Positions 10,783 to 22,005 of a DNA stretch of 64,000 nt are shown here, in pieces; the first letter of the stretch is position 1, and the number at the start of each line of letters is the position of its first letter. A program made the translations under genes and the position numbers. The notes beneath the pieces are model-generated. The model made no database searches. It worked only from the letters and a program-made list of their open reading frames with translations, and was not told where the DNA came from. Source of the stretch: Fusarium oxysporum f. sp. lycopersici 4287 (taxonomy: Eukaryota > Ascomycota > Sordariomycetes > Hypocreales > Nectriaceae); contig NC_030992.1 of assembly GCF_000149955.1 (NCBI RefSeq), positions 3,488,850-3,552,849 on the forward strand, in the 5' to 3' direction.

Positions 10783-12758
10783 ATGGAATGCCTCAAGGAC
10801 AAGTTCGTTGGCGGTGCCCTTCTCAAAGGACGTTATCAGACCATCTCCCCTCTCAACCACGGATCTTTTGGTATGGTTTTTAAGGCCCAGGATCTTGTAA
10901 CCAATGAGCCTGTTGCTATCAAGTGCCTCACCAAGAGAAGTGCCTGCCCCGATGCCGATTCCGATTTCGCTATCGACGAGAAGTCGGAGGAACAGGCCCT
11001 CCACAGCCGCCTTGGAACCCACCGAAACATCGTCAACCTCATTGATTCGTTCGAGACCGATTCTCACCTCCCTCATCGTCCTCGAGTTTTGTGGTCAGGG
11101 CGATCTTACGAAGCAGAANNNNNNNNNNNNNNNNNNNNNNNNNNNNNNNNNNNNNNNNNNNNNNNNNNNNNNNNNNNNNNNNNNNNNNNNNNNNNNNNNN
11201 NNNNNNNNNNNNNNNNNNNNNNNNNNNNNNNNNNNNNNNNNNNNNNNNNNNNNNNNNNNNNNNNNNNNNNNNNNNNNNNNNNNNNNNNNNNNNNNNNNNN
11301 NNNNNNNNNNNNNNNNNNNNNNNNNNNNNNNNNNNNNNNNNNNNNNNNNNNNNNNNNNNNNNNNNNNNNNNNNNNNNNNNNNNNNNNNNNNNNNNNNNNN
11401 NNNNNNNNNNNNNNNNNNNNNNNNNNNNNNNNNNNNNNNNNNNNNNNNNNNNNNNNNNNNNNNNNNNNNNNNNNNNNNNNNNNNNNNNNNNNNNNNNNNN
11501 NNNNNNNNNNNNNNNNNNNNNNNNNNNNNNNNNNNNNNNNNNNNNNNNNNNNNNNNNNNNNNNNNNNNNNNNNNNNNNNNNNNNNNNNNNNNNNNNNNNN
11601 NNNNNNNNNNNNNNNNNNNNNNNNNNNNNNNNNNNNNNNNNNNNNNNNNNNNNNNNNNNNNNNNNNNNNNNNNNNNNNNNNNNNNNNNNNNNNNNNNNNN
11701 NNNNNNNNNNNNNNNNNNNNNNNNNNNNNNNNNNNNNNNNNNNNNNNNNNNNNNNNNNNNNNNNNNNNNNNNNNNNNNNNNNNNNNNNNNNNNNNNNNNN
11801 NNNNNNNNNNNNNNNNNNNNNNNNNNNNNNNNNNNNNNNNNNNNNNNNNNNNNNNNNNNNNNNNNNNNNNNNNNNNNNNNNNNNNNNNNNNNNNNNNNNN
11901 NNNNNNNNNNNNNCTAAGTCAGAAGCGACTACCACCGACTGGTGCTCCGCCAACATGCAGACCCCCATGTCGTCCGTTTACGACTCTCACTTGGGCGCCT
12001 CCATGAAGTCTCTTGCCATCAAGCCCACTGCTCGATTCAACCGATCTTCGGCAACTGCTGGCTCCCTTCCAATCAACATGGCCAAGCCTATGCCAGCTAT
12101 GTCCATGGTCTTTGGTCGACGTCAGGAAACTGTGTCTAAGAGCTGGAGTGACATGTGGGATGAGGATGAGGAAGAGGAGGAAATGGAACAGCAGCGGCAG
12201 ATGCTTCAGGAGCTTAATGCCAGGACTTGGAGCCAGGAGAGTAAGGAGGAGAAGAAGGTGGAGGAGGAGGAGGAGGAACAGGTCATGAAGACCGACATTG
12301 TACAGCCTGAACCCGAGTCGGCGTCGCATACTCACGACATCAAGGGTGACGTGGATGATGACTTGGTCGCTGATGGTTTCTTCTTCCAAGAAGCCCCAAC
12401 CCCCAAGCCTCAACAAATCACCATCACTCCTCATTACTCGCACTCGCCCATGAGCAAACCGAGAAGTTCTCTGGACAAGTGGGCGGCATTGGGTGAGCGA
12501 CGCCGCGGTCAAACTGCTACTTTGGATTCTATTAAGTCGGTGGACTTTTCTAAGCCACGACGACACAATTTTGGTTTTGGATACAACAAATCTTATGAAG
12601 CGGGCGTTTGGGATCATTCTAATTATCACCACAAATTTGGGGCCGCTAAAGAACGGTCTAACAGCAAGGAATGTCCCTGGAACAAGGGCAGAGATTGGAA
12701 CTGGCGTCGGGATCGACGCACCGATCTTGGAGACGTTGAGTGGGTTGGAGGTTGGTAA
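10783..12758 (+). CDS. Ran1/Ksp1-like serine/threonine protein kinase, interrupted by a gap
   Basis: This protein kinase resembles the fungal Ran1(Pat1)/Ksp1 group, which includes nutrient- and meiosis-linked kinases. The start MECLKDKF leads straight into the kinase domain: GRYQTISPLNHGSFGMVFKA is the glycine loop (about 17-36) and VAIKCL holds the ATP-binding Lys47. HRNIVNLIDSFET follows. The catalytic and activation loops lie in the 795-N gap. Just before the gap, one extra and one missing base split VLEFCGQGDL from its flanks, and the post-gap frame differs, so the frame across the gap cannot be trusted. The C-terminal region is not catalytic: it has SKSWSDMWDEDEEEEE, a Glu-rich coiled stretch, SSLDKWAALGERRRGQ and a Trp-rich tail (WNKGRDWNWRRDRR, VEWVGGW). 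Upstream lies the ATG-poor leader. Subfamily placement is less certain than the kinase call. Confidence 0.82.
11119..11913. other. Assembly gap (795 N)
   Basis: A run of N inside the kinase gene hides most of the catalytic domain, including the expected HRD and DFG motifs. Its size is only an estimate, as the flanking frames do not agree. Confidence 1.
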
Positions 12759-13994
12759 ATGGGATTGATTCCCATCAGCCTTCAAATGTAGTTTGGCCGT
12801 CTTGAGTCCCTGGCGCGATACTCGAAGATATTTCGGGCGTTGCTTGGATTATGATGAGAGCCTTACTCGCTTTCTGTGTATAGGATATTCTAGAAATAAT
12901 GCAAATACCAGAAGTACCTACTCAAACACTATTTGTTCATCTTTGTCTATGTGAAGTCTTTGTTTCTTTTCACACTACTAACTTGCATTTATCATCTGCT
13001 GGACTTACCTCAATTCTCAGTTGTCTGATGTTTCACTGAGCCATATACACAACTTCTGATTGACATACAGTCTCGCTCGACAGTAGGCACACGTCATGCC
13101 CAGCTTTTGCCTCTTGAACCTACACAACTATGGCTAAATGCAGCATGGCACGATACCAATGCACACTCCAGAACCAAGACAGGTTTACTGCTCCCTAAGC
13201 CATCAACTAATAGTTACTAACGTCTGTACAGTACTCATGACATTTCTAAACTAAAATAGGTATACGACTCGCAACCCACCCCCGGACGGCCCGATCGGCC
13301 TGTTTCCTCGGGACTTGTCAATTCTCCTATCCATTGTTACCGCTTCTCTCGTTTCTCGGAAGGTCGGATTGGATGAGAGCGAACGAAGCCATGGCGTGAC
13401 GAAATAACTTGAGAGAGGGGTCGGGGCTGGGGTATGGCATGTCATGGGAGCGGCAGATGGGGGATCAGCGGCGGGGTGAAGAACTGCAGAGATGAACTGA
13501 GGAGAGACAGGAGACATTCGTAAGGTGGTCTTGATTGTACTTGGAAGTATGTATCGACAATGATGGTTAGGTATGCTCATTACGTCTCGAGAGACTCAAT
13601 TCTCAAGTATTGTCTGACCATCAGGAACATGAGGAGGTTCACTGATGACGCTGCCACTCACACAAGCCAAGATACGGATAAAGAGGAGATGAGGGTAAAT
13701 AAATATGCACACTGTGGTGCCGTCATGCGTGATGTAAGTGTGTGACTGATAGCATCTACAGATTGTTCTGTCCTTGTTTCTAACAAGAGGGACGATAACC
13801 CCAGTAGCGGTACACTGATTGATGATTGGATAATGATAAGAAGTCGGGTGTATAAATCGCTCGGAAGCCCACTGGTAACATATTATTCGTAGTCCTATCT
13901 CCTTTCTCGTAAATGATGATTCAATTCCTTGGGACATAACCCACAAATGCTTGACAACTCCAGTAGATGCCTTTCATACTCATACAAACACAGT
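12759..13994. other. Convergent 3' intergenic region
   Basis: About 1.2 kb lies between the stop codons of the kinase (+) and AVT1 (-). I see no supported gene; it should hold both 3' UTRs. A TACAGTA heptamer lies near 13229. Confidence 0.5.
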
Positions 13995-16336
13995 CTAGTC
14001 AGCGCCAATGAGATGCTTAGGCAAGAATGTCCAGATTGTTCCCAATGTGCCAAGGATGGCGAACACAACCAGTAAAATAGCAGAAACAATCCTTTCGTGC
14101 ATTGTTACATCCTGCCAGAACAATTTCAAGTAGAATGAGATGGGCAGGATGATAGAAATGAGTGTGCAAAGAGCCGCACCGAGGAATGCGCACACAGAGT
14201 CGAATGCCGGGAAGACAATAGAGATGAACAATAAAAGAATGACGACGAAAACGCGCACGAGGCCTCGTACTGCCTTTGTGACCAGAACCGAGGAACGAGT
14301 AGGCTGGCTGTGAGGCTGGTCATGATGGTGATGATGTTGATCGTGAACTCCACAGATGACGTCCAAAGTCGTGATGATAGGGCGAGCGTTGAGAGGGATC
14401 TTTGTCAAAGGAATGATAGCAATGAAGATTGACATGATGATCTTCAGAGCGTCAGGATAGCCCTTCGATTTGAGAATGTTGGAGGTGATAGCATCCTTGA
14501 TACCATCGCCAAACATTAGGAGACCAATTACAGCCAGGCATGTGTCCACCACGTACTAAACAAGTCAGAGAAGCTTCCAAAATATGAAGATACTATATAT
14601 ACTCACAGAGAAGGAAAAGGTAACATTAACGGCCTTGCCCCATTTGTAAGGGTGACGCATGTCACGATAGATCTGGAATGTTTTAGCTCAAGTGTCCAAC
14701 TTGACATCGGTATAACCTACGGATGGAAAAACAGAGTGCGCACCCCAAGGGCTTGCGAGAAGACCGTAGGCAAGAGGTACAGCAAGCCAGTTCTCGGGGA
14801 ATAGATAGGTTGTTGCTGGCTCTCGCAGTGAACCAGGATAGTGAGGTTTGTACAGGCCATCAATAATGACAATCACGACAACTGTATCATATCAGCAAAT
14901 GCGTATTGGCGATACTGAGAAATGATGTACTCACTGCAGAAGGTCGAGAAAATACCAACGACGCTGGTGTAACTCAATAGGCGCAAAGGCAATGCATTCA
15001 GAACCAGGACCATGACAGAAGCCACAACCTTCCATGTGTTGACGCTCGCAAGGCCCGGAAGCAACAGACTGAGCGAGTCGGCAAAGAGAATCACCAAAGC
15101 GACACAGGCTGCTACCAACTCAAGACTGAAAAGGGCAGAAACAATCACTCGCGCTCGGGTACCAAATGAGATATACGCCAGGTCGGAATACGTAATGAGA
15201 CTAGGATCAAAATCCATGCACTTGGCCAGCAGCTTGCCGGTGTACGATGTAACAGCCGCTGTCAGAGTGAGAAGAAATAGGCCAGGGATCTAACCTGTCA
15301 TCTGCAGGGCCAGTGGAGACTGAGCAGTCCGACACCGATCAGGGCATTGATCGAGTGANNNNNNNNNNNNNNNNNNNNNNNNNNNNNNNNNNNNNNNNNN
15401 NNNNNNNNNNNNNNNNNNNNNNNNNNNNNNNNNNNNNNNNNNNNNNNNNNNNNNNNNNNNNNNNNNNNNNNNNNNNNNNNNNNNNNNNNNNNNNNNNNNN
15501 NNNNNNNNNNNNNNNNNNNNNNNNNNNNNNNNNNNNNNNNNNNNNNNNNNNNNNNNNNNNNNNNNNNNNNNNNNNNNNNNNNNNNNNNNNNNNNNNNNNN
15601 NNNNNNNNNNNNNNNNNNNNNNNNNNNNNNNNNNNNNNNNNNNNCCATAGTTTCAAAAAGAGAAGAATTCTCAGAACGAACCATTGCTTCCAACAATTTT
15701 CGGGAGCTGCGAGCTGAGGCGGGACGGCGAAGATACTTGATCGGGGGTGCCCCACAAGGGGATGAGCCCAGCTTCCACATCAAGCAGAGGCTTCGTCTCG
15801 CCATCACGATGGGGGATCCTCATTGACCTCGGTGAGGACTCAATGGCTGAACTAGACTCGCCGTTCGCATGCGAAGACGAGGCATCAAGATGTTGGCGCA
15901 AAAGACCCGATTGTTGTTGCGACGATCCTTGAACATGGCTGCGACTATACTGAAGGTCTTCTGTGTCTTGCTCCGGCGCAAGAACAAAGCTCGGTCGGCG
16001 AGGAATAACCTCAGGAAATCCTGCCGCTCGCTGCCAACTCCTGGCGAAAGAACGGAAACTGTTTACACCACCAATGTCTGCGATTGCTGCCAACTGGTAG
16101 GTGACGGAAGACCTAAAAGTTATTAGCTACAAAAACCAATTGATGAATTTCATAGATTAGACATACCGCCTTCGCGGCCTCGAAAATCCTTCACCATTTT
16201 CTTGGTCGCCAGTTTCGTCGCCTTCGTCGTCCACAAGAGCTTGTTCGCGCTCAAGCATGCTGTCGGTCACGCTTCCCCGAGGTGAAGCTCCCCCTTCGTA
16301 GTCATCCCAGCTCGTAGGATTCCGCGCCGGAGACAT
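13995..16336 (-). CDS. AVT1: Vacuolar-type amino acid transporter (Avt1-like, AAAP family), interrupted by a gap
   Basis: This membrane carrier of the amino acid/auxin permease family resembles Avt1, which moves neutral amino acids across the vacuolar membrane. Exon 1 (16167-16336) starts MSPARNPTSWDDYEGG; exon 2 runs from 16112 across the gap to 14935; exons 3-5 are 14721-14881, 14607-14672 and 13995-14555. A long polar cytosolic N-terminus precedes the gap. After it come INALIGVGLLSL, KLLAKCMDFDPSLITYSDLAYISFG and further membrane spans, with EPATTYLFPENW, SPWGAHSVFPS and IYRDMRHPYKWG, all AAAP signatures. A histidine-rich loop (HDQHHHHHDQPH) lies at 14306-14345. Near the gap there are small indels and an in-frame TAG (15290-15292) where the family has Trp; I suspect assembly error. 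The gene is convergent with the kinase. Confidence 0.87.
15359..15644. other. Assembly gap (286 N)
   Basis: A run of N inside exon 2 of the amino acid transporter removes the region just before transmembrane segment 1. Both flanks carry small indels. Confidence 1.
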
Positions 16337-18099
16337 TGTAATTGTGTATCGCCGCCAACTTCACGTTTGTTTTGGTATGTCCTTCTCGTCGTGTTTCGCG
16401 CTGCTTGATTAGATCTAAGCAGGTACTCCGTGGTTCTTAACAATCGTCCTGGACCGCCAAGTTAAGCGTCGGGGTGGCGAAGGCTGCAGAAAAAACTAGA
16501 AAGTTGGAAGGATGGTTGCAATCAAGGTCTGCAACGCAACAGCGGACAGGGTCCTGGAGACTCGGCCAAATTGATGAGGTTTCACCAACTGTCGACGAAC
16601 AGTTTGAAGAGGTGCAAAAAAAGGAATTGAGAGGAAGCAAACAAGCGGACAAGAAAGAGGGCAGACTCGGCTCAGGGTCATATGGCACGCGGCTCAACTT
16701 GGACCATAGTGGAAGTGGGCGCGCCAACAGACGAAGGACATGACGCTTATCGCAGCCAAGGATAGTTCAAGAACGCCTGTGCCCTGTGCACACGATAGCC
16801 GATGGCCAGCGGCTCCTCGTTTTGGGCTTTGGTTTTGGATTTGAGCTTGTAATTGGGTTGGCAGGGTTGGATGGAACCAGCAGGGGTCAGGTTACTGATA
16901 CCAAGAACCAGTTCAACCAGGCATGATAAGAGGTTTGACTAAAGATGCTGTCGTCTCAATCTCCAGGACCCTCGATAGCTGCAGTTGAGGGCCACTAGGA
17001 TGATTAGCCTGTTCTCGAGGGTTGATGGAGGGTCACGTTTAGTAACAGCACCAACTGCCGGAGAATACATATGAATGATAGGACAATGTCCCAAGCGTAC
17101 AGGCGACAAGCGACCAATGACTGACAAGAATGAGCAACGTCAACACCAAAGGAATCCAAAGGAATGTCTCGCCGTTTCGTAGGACAACAACGTTCAAAGT
17201 CTCACTCATGAGCTATCATGACTGACAACTAATGGAATGGCCTAGCCACTAACTTAGCAGCTAGGGTTGGCGGTTGTACCCGCTTGAGTGCAGTCGCAGA
17301 GACATCGTCGTTGCACTGAACCCCACCTGTAATTCAACTTCTGTGCAGCTCTAACAGGCTTGACGGGATATGGCTTCGTTTTGGGTATGGGGTGGTGGAC
17401 GCTTGACGCTCGATGGTGGAGAAATGGGCTAGGGGCTCACGAGACCAGATTCAAGGTAATAACTAATATGTAAGAGACTGTCTGCAAGTCATTGTTTGCG
17501 GGCGCAGATGTTGACATGTAATGTAAGGTCATGTCATATTTTGCTGATTGTCGATGTTATTTGAAAGAGGGATAAAGACACAGCATCAATCTTGTTCTGA
17601 TGTTACATTACGTCCATGCATTGGCAATGCAAACCACAGCAGGAACCAGGTTGAATGCACCTCCCATACACCCAACCCACCAACTGACCTCACCTCACCT
17701 TATTCCAACCTACAGCATGCATAACCGACGAGCAACTTCATTTACAGGGCAACAAAACTATGCGCAAGAATAGGATTGATATTCAACCTTGTACAACTGA
17801 GAAATGACATCTTTTTAGACTCTTTTTCGCAGAAATCATAATTCGAACGCCGATCAGATCACTACCTACCTATTTATTCCGCGGTGCTACCTTAGTGAAC
17901 TCAGATCTTTCTTATCTTATCGCAACTAAAAGTTGCTCCAACCTCTAACTTCATCCATCCATCTCTATAACAAATTCAACGTCACTCTCCATAAGATACT
18001 CGAAATCATATTAGTGAATCTTTCGGCCGAACCTCGGACTTACGCAATCTCTCTACTAGATCTATTATCAATAATGCTCACACATCATCTACCTCCATC
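16337..18099. other. Divergent intergenic region between AVT1 and RMP1
   Basis: About 1.76 kb lies between two divergent start codons and should hold both promoters. The minus strand has no ATG for about 340 bp upstream of the AVT1 start, suggesting a leader of that size. An 89-codon plus-strand frame at 16474-16743 shows no recognisable domain and overlaps that leader; I do not call it a gene. Confidence 0.5.
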
Positions 18100-18975
18100 A
18101 TGACAACTCCTCCCGATGCCGCCCTCTTAGCGACAACCAGCGACTCCCTTGCGCCTCTCATCCCCATCCTCAATGGTTTCGCCCATCGTCACAAGAACCA
18201 GCATTCTTCGTCGCACTGGTGGTCCTCCTTCTCTGTGCTGCGCCGCGCAGTCCGTAACCTCGTCAACGACCTAAACTCACGGCCTAAGAAGGTCAAATCT
18301 GGCGGTGTCAAGCGTGATGTCTATCCTGCCCTTGCGCGCGCAAAATGGATGATGCGCCATGTCGTCCCTGGCGCCTTTGTGTAGGTCAACGACTTGTTAG
18401 CAAGCCTTTCAACGTTGAAGATAGCTAATCGCATGTTTTATTCTACGCACAGTACTTTCTCACAACTTGCAGCTGATAACCAGCATGCGCCTCTCGGACT
18501 GCTCCTCCTCTCGGTCCTTGCTCGAACCAACACTCTACTCTCCCAACTCGTCCCTGACCACGACCACAACCCTCCAATCTCGACTAGTACAGAACCAATG
18601 CCTTCGGAGCTAAGCAAACATCAGACTTCAGATTTAAAAACGGACGACGCACCTAATGCTGGAGTGGACATGGGCGTAGCCATTTCGCGTGATGAGCTTC
18701 TGTCAACTCAGAAGAAAACGAAGCCAGTACCGAAAGCAGACTCCCGCTCGAAAGACCTCAAGCTGAAGGAATATGAGACGCAAACGACACATACAGACAC
18801 CAAGAAGATTTCGTCCAAAAGTGACACCATGGACAAACCAAAAAAGAAAACGAAGAACAGTGATGAATTGTCTAGTCTCTTCGGCTCTCTTTCATCGAAA
18901 AATGGCACTACAGATAAGCCGAAAAAGAAAAAGAAGAAAGGCGACGCATTTTCCAGCCTCTTCGACTCTCTATGA
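18100..18975 (+). CDS. RMP1: RNase MRP subunit Rmp1-like nucleolar protein
   Basis: This is a likely Rmp1 protein, a subunit specific to RNase MRP, the ribonucleoprotein that cleaves the pre-rRNA ITS1 spacer. Two exons (18100-18380 and 18453-18975) with a 72-nt intron give 267 residues; donor GTAGGT and acceptor GCACAG join GAFV to TFSQLAAD. The Rmp1 RNA-binding core is at the N-terminus: HRHKNQHSSSHWWSSFSVLRR (about residues 27-47) is the signature, followed by KWMMRHVVPGAF and a hydrophobic helix LGLLLLSVLARTNTLLSQL. The second half is low-complexity and lysine-rich and ends in two copies of a motif of the form DKPKKK-(8)-SSLF-x-SL. It is convergent with TUP1. Function is inferred from the core signature only. 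Confidence 0.78.
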
Positions 18976-19483
18976 CGATGTTATGCCATTTAATATACGT
19001 ACACAATTCGAGTTAGATACAGCTTCGAATACATATCATGAACAACAACCATGTCAGCAACCACTACAGATACTGCAAACTGTTTCAAGGACTGGTGATT
19101 TTCATTATAACACACTGCAAAATTAGAAACAAAAAAGTTGCAAACGAGCAGATATGGCCCACTCTACGTTCATCCTGCTCTCCAAATTCCCCGTATCCCT
19201 GTGCGCCTCTTTGGAAGATCATGCTTCGCGCCGTAAGTTGAGCGTATGGAGCTTGATTCCTGTATCCGATATCCAAGTAACAAGAATTTCTGTCGCTCAC
19301 TCTGTTTAGCCACCACGTGAAAAGCAGAATGCTTCCCCTCAAAGATATCCGTCCCAGTACAACCACCGCCGCCAAGCACATCACTTTTTCTCCGTCGTGT
19401 ATCAGTTCGCCCTTGTTCGTAACCATGTCATTCTCTAGACACAGCATCTAAAAAGCAACCCATTGAGCCGGTTCCTTGTTTAG
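18976..19483. other. Convergent 3' intergenic region
   Basis: This lies between the stops of RMP1 (+) and TUP1 (-). No supported gene is seen. Confidence 0.5.
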
Positions 19484-21531
19484 TCAGGAATAGGGACGGT
19501 AAGACCAGATACGAGCCTTCATGTCGCCAGAGCCAGTGGCAAAGTATCTTCCTTGTGGACTAGGTGCGACGCTGATGACGGAGTTCTTATGTCCCTGCAG
19601 CATGAGTTGCGTCGTACCCGTTCTAGGGTCCCAAAACTGGACACCCCGGTCCTTGGAGCCAGAGAGTACCCAGTTGGCCTCGGGGGTGAGAGCAACTGAT
19701 AAGACAAAATCGCGGTGGCCCTCGAATGTCTTGACACACTTGCCACCCTTGGGGCCAGGCTGGTTTCCTTGACGAGGAGCGCTGAGCTCCCACATCTTGA
19801 TAGTCCTATCGAGACTGCCAGAAACTAGGTCCTTGCCGCTGGGCGAGAAGGCAACCGAGTAAACACTGTCCTTGTGACCATCAGGTCCTTCCAAACGCTC
19901 GACAAGGAAGCCGGAATGGATGTCCCATACACGTACACTCTTGTCGAGCGAGCCTGCAGCTACGAATTGGGTATCGGGAGAGATGGCGACAGTCGTGACG
20001 CCATCCTCTATTGTCAGAGTGAGAGTGTTTGTGCCTTGCTCAATATCCCACAGGCGTACAGTTCGATCACCACTGCCCGAGGCAATTGTTCGACCATCAC
20101 GAGCAAAGTCGAGCGAGTAAATATCTTGCTCGTGACCAGAGAAGTGATTTCGAATGGTTCGAGTTTGGATATCCCATACCTAACCAGTATTAGTAGGTTA
20201 AACATTTTTACGTTTCTGACACAACTTACTCGAATCAACTTGTCTTCAGCACCAGTAGCCAGGTAGCGACCATCGGGACTAAAGCAGACACTGCGAATGT
20301 AGAGATCGGCGCTCATATCAGAGGCATTATGGTCCTCGAGCACGCAAACCTTTTCACCAGTTTGAACATCAAAGATCTGGGCAGATCGATTGCAACCAGT
20401 TGCAACATATTTGCCATCATGACTGAACCTGACGCAGCATACGACACTTTCGTGGTTCAGAGAGTGGACGAGGTCCACATCGAGAACACGCTGGACTTGA
20501 GGGTTGAAAATCGCATACCAATCCTGCCCAGTCTTCTTGTTGTGAGGGGCCACAGAGTCAACTTCAAGGTCTCCAAGAGCGTTGCCAACGGCGGGAGCAT
20601 GTGGGCCTCCCATTCGGCCGTGTTCGGGGGTCGGATGGCTGACTTGAGGGGAGGCTGCACTTCCAGGGTAAGGCACGGGGGTGTTAACCTGGGGAGTAGC
20701 AGGTCCGACGGCACCTGGTGGACGACCGATACCCCTTCTACCGGGGCCGGGAGAGGCGGTGCTCTGGGGCTGGGGGCCCATCCCATTGGAAACGGGGCCC
20801 GGAGGATAGTTCTGAGAGTAAGGTGCTTGCTGCGCGTTAGGGTGAGGAGGAGGGACGGGAAGTCCAGGAGGCCCTTGGCCCATTTGGTGTTGAGGTCCCA
20901 GCGGCTGCTCCTGAGGAGCATGTCCCTGCTGCGTTTGCTGCTGCTGTTGCGCACCCTGAGGCTGGCCCTGCTGACCCTGCTGCTGGCCTGGCTGAGGAGG
21001 AACGAGACCTCCCTGGCTACCGCCAGCCATGATGCCACTAAAAAGACCATTGCCAGGAGCGATAGAAGGAGGCTGCTGGGAGGGCGCTGCATGTTGAGGC
21101 GGGCCGGGAATGCCAGGCTGGATGCCTCCCTTTCGAGCAGCCTCGAGTTGGTGTCGTAGAGCACTGATCTCATCTTCATACCTGTGATTCGGGAGGTTAG
21201 CTGGGATTCGAAATTACTGGCGCGACAAGATCGGCTTACTTCTGCTTGAGGCTGAGATGAGTTTGCTCCATCTGATACACCTTTTCACGAACCAGTTGCA
21301 TTTCGCTGACTTGCGCGGCAACTAAAGATACACATGTGTTAGCTGGGGTGAAGGAAATAACGCGATATGAGCTATCGCCGTACGAGTAGTAGACATACTC
21401 TGATGCTCGTAGTTTTCCGTCGCGCGCATCTGAGTATCAAACTCGACCCTGATCTGTTCGAGCAACTCGTTCAGCCGAGTGGAATTGCCTTGGGGGCCGC
21501 CCCCCATGGCGCGATGCGGATACATCGACAT
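19484..21531 (-). CDS. TUP1: Transcriptional corepressor Tup1 / Rco-1
   Basis: This is the WD40 corepressor that acts with Ssn6/Cyc8 in the nucleus, recruited by DNA-binding repressors. Exons 21399-21531, 21240-21321, 20230-21181 and 19484-20179 give 620 residues, the normal size for Rco-1. The N-terminal tetramerisation helix is clear ([17 protein letters not shown], then [18 protein letters not shown]). A Gln/Pro/Gly-rich linker follows (about 95-250), with QQQQQTQQ and PVPPPHP runs. Seven WD40 blades fill the C-terminal half, including [50 protein letters not shown] and the final [17 protein letters not shown]. The stop follows WSYRPYS. The region upstream of the start on this strand has no ATG for 474 bp, pointing to a leader of that size. 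Confidence 0.95.
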
Positions 21532-22005
21532 TGCGCAAGGCGGGTCTCAGCGATGAGTAGTTCGAGAACGAGGCCCGTTGAGACGAAAGTCAATTGCGGC
21601 GAGGTCGACGATAATGAAATTGTTTATCGCGCTACGCTTCGTGTATTCGGCGTCGTCGATGAGTTGGCGCGCGAGGCTGGGTGCCAAGTCAAGACTGGTT
21701 GATCAAGGATGTTGGCGTTGGCTACCGACGCAAGGCAATTAATTACAGACGCGAACCAAGGAACGCGAACTGGACAGATGCCCGATAAAATCGAAGCGTG
21801 TGGACGCCCTTGATGAGCAAGGGCCAGCTCAGATAGTCGTAGGATATGATATGCGCCGACGGGTTGGCCAGTTGTCGACGTTTCGGGTAAGATGTGATTA
21901 ATTGTGATGATGTTTTGATGGAAGAGTAAGAGGGAGAAAAAAAGAGAGGCCTGGCCGAGGAGGAAATGGAAGCGAGTGGTGCTGAAGCAAGAACCCGACC
22001 TAAAG
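21532..22005 (-). promoter_or_regulatory. ATG-free leader region of TUP1
   Basis: Reading upstream from the TUP1 start on the minus strand there is no ATG in 474 bp, while the plus strand of the same stretch has more than ten. I infer a transcribed 5' leader. Confidence 0.5.

Noticed and set aside
16474..16743. 89-codon plus-strand frame between AVT1 and RMP1
   Set aside because: Charged sequence without family resemblance, overlapping the probable AVT1 leader on the other strand; not supportable without transcript data.
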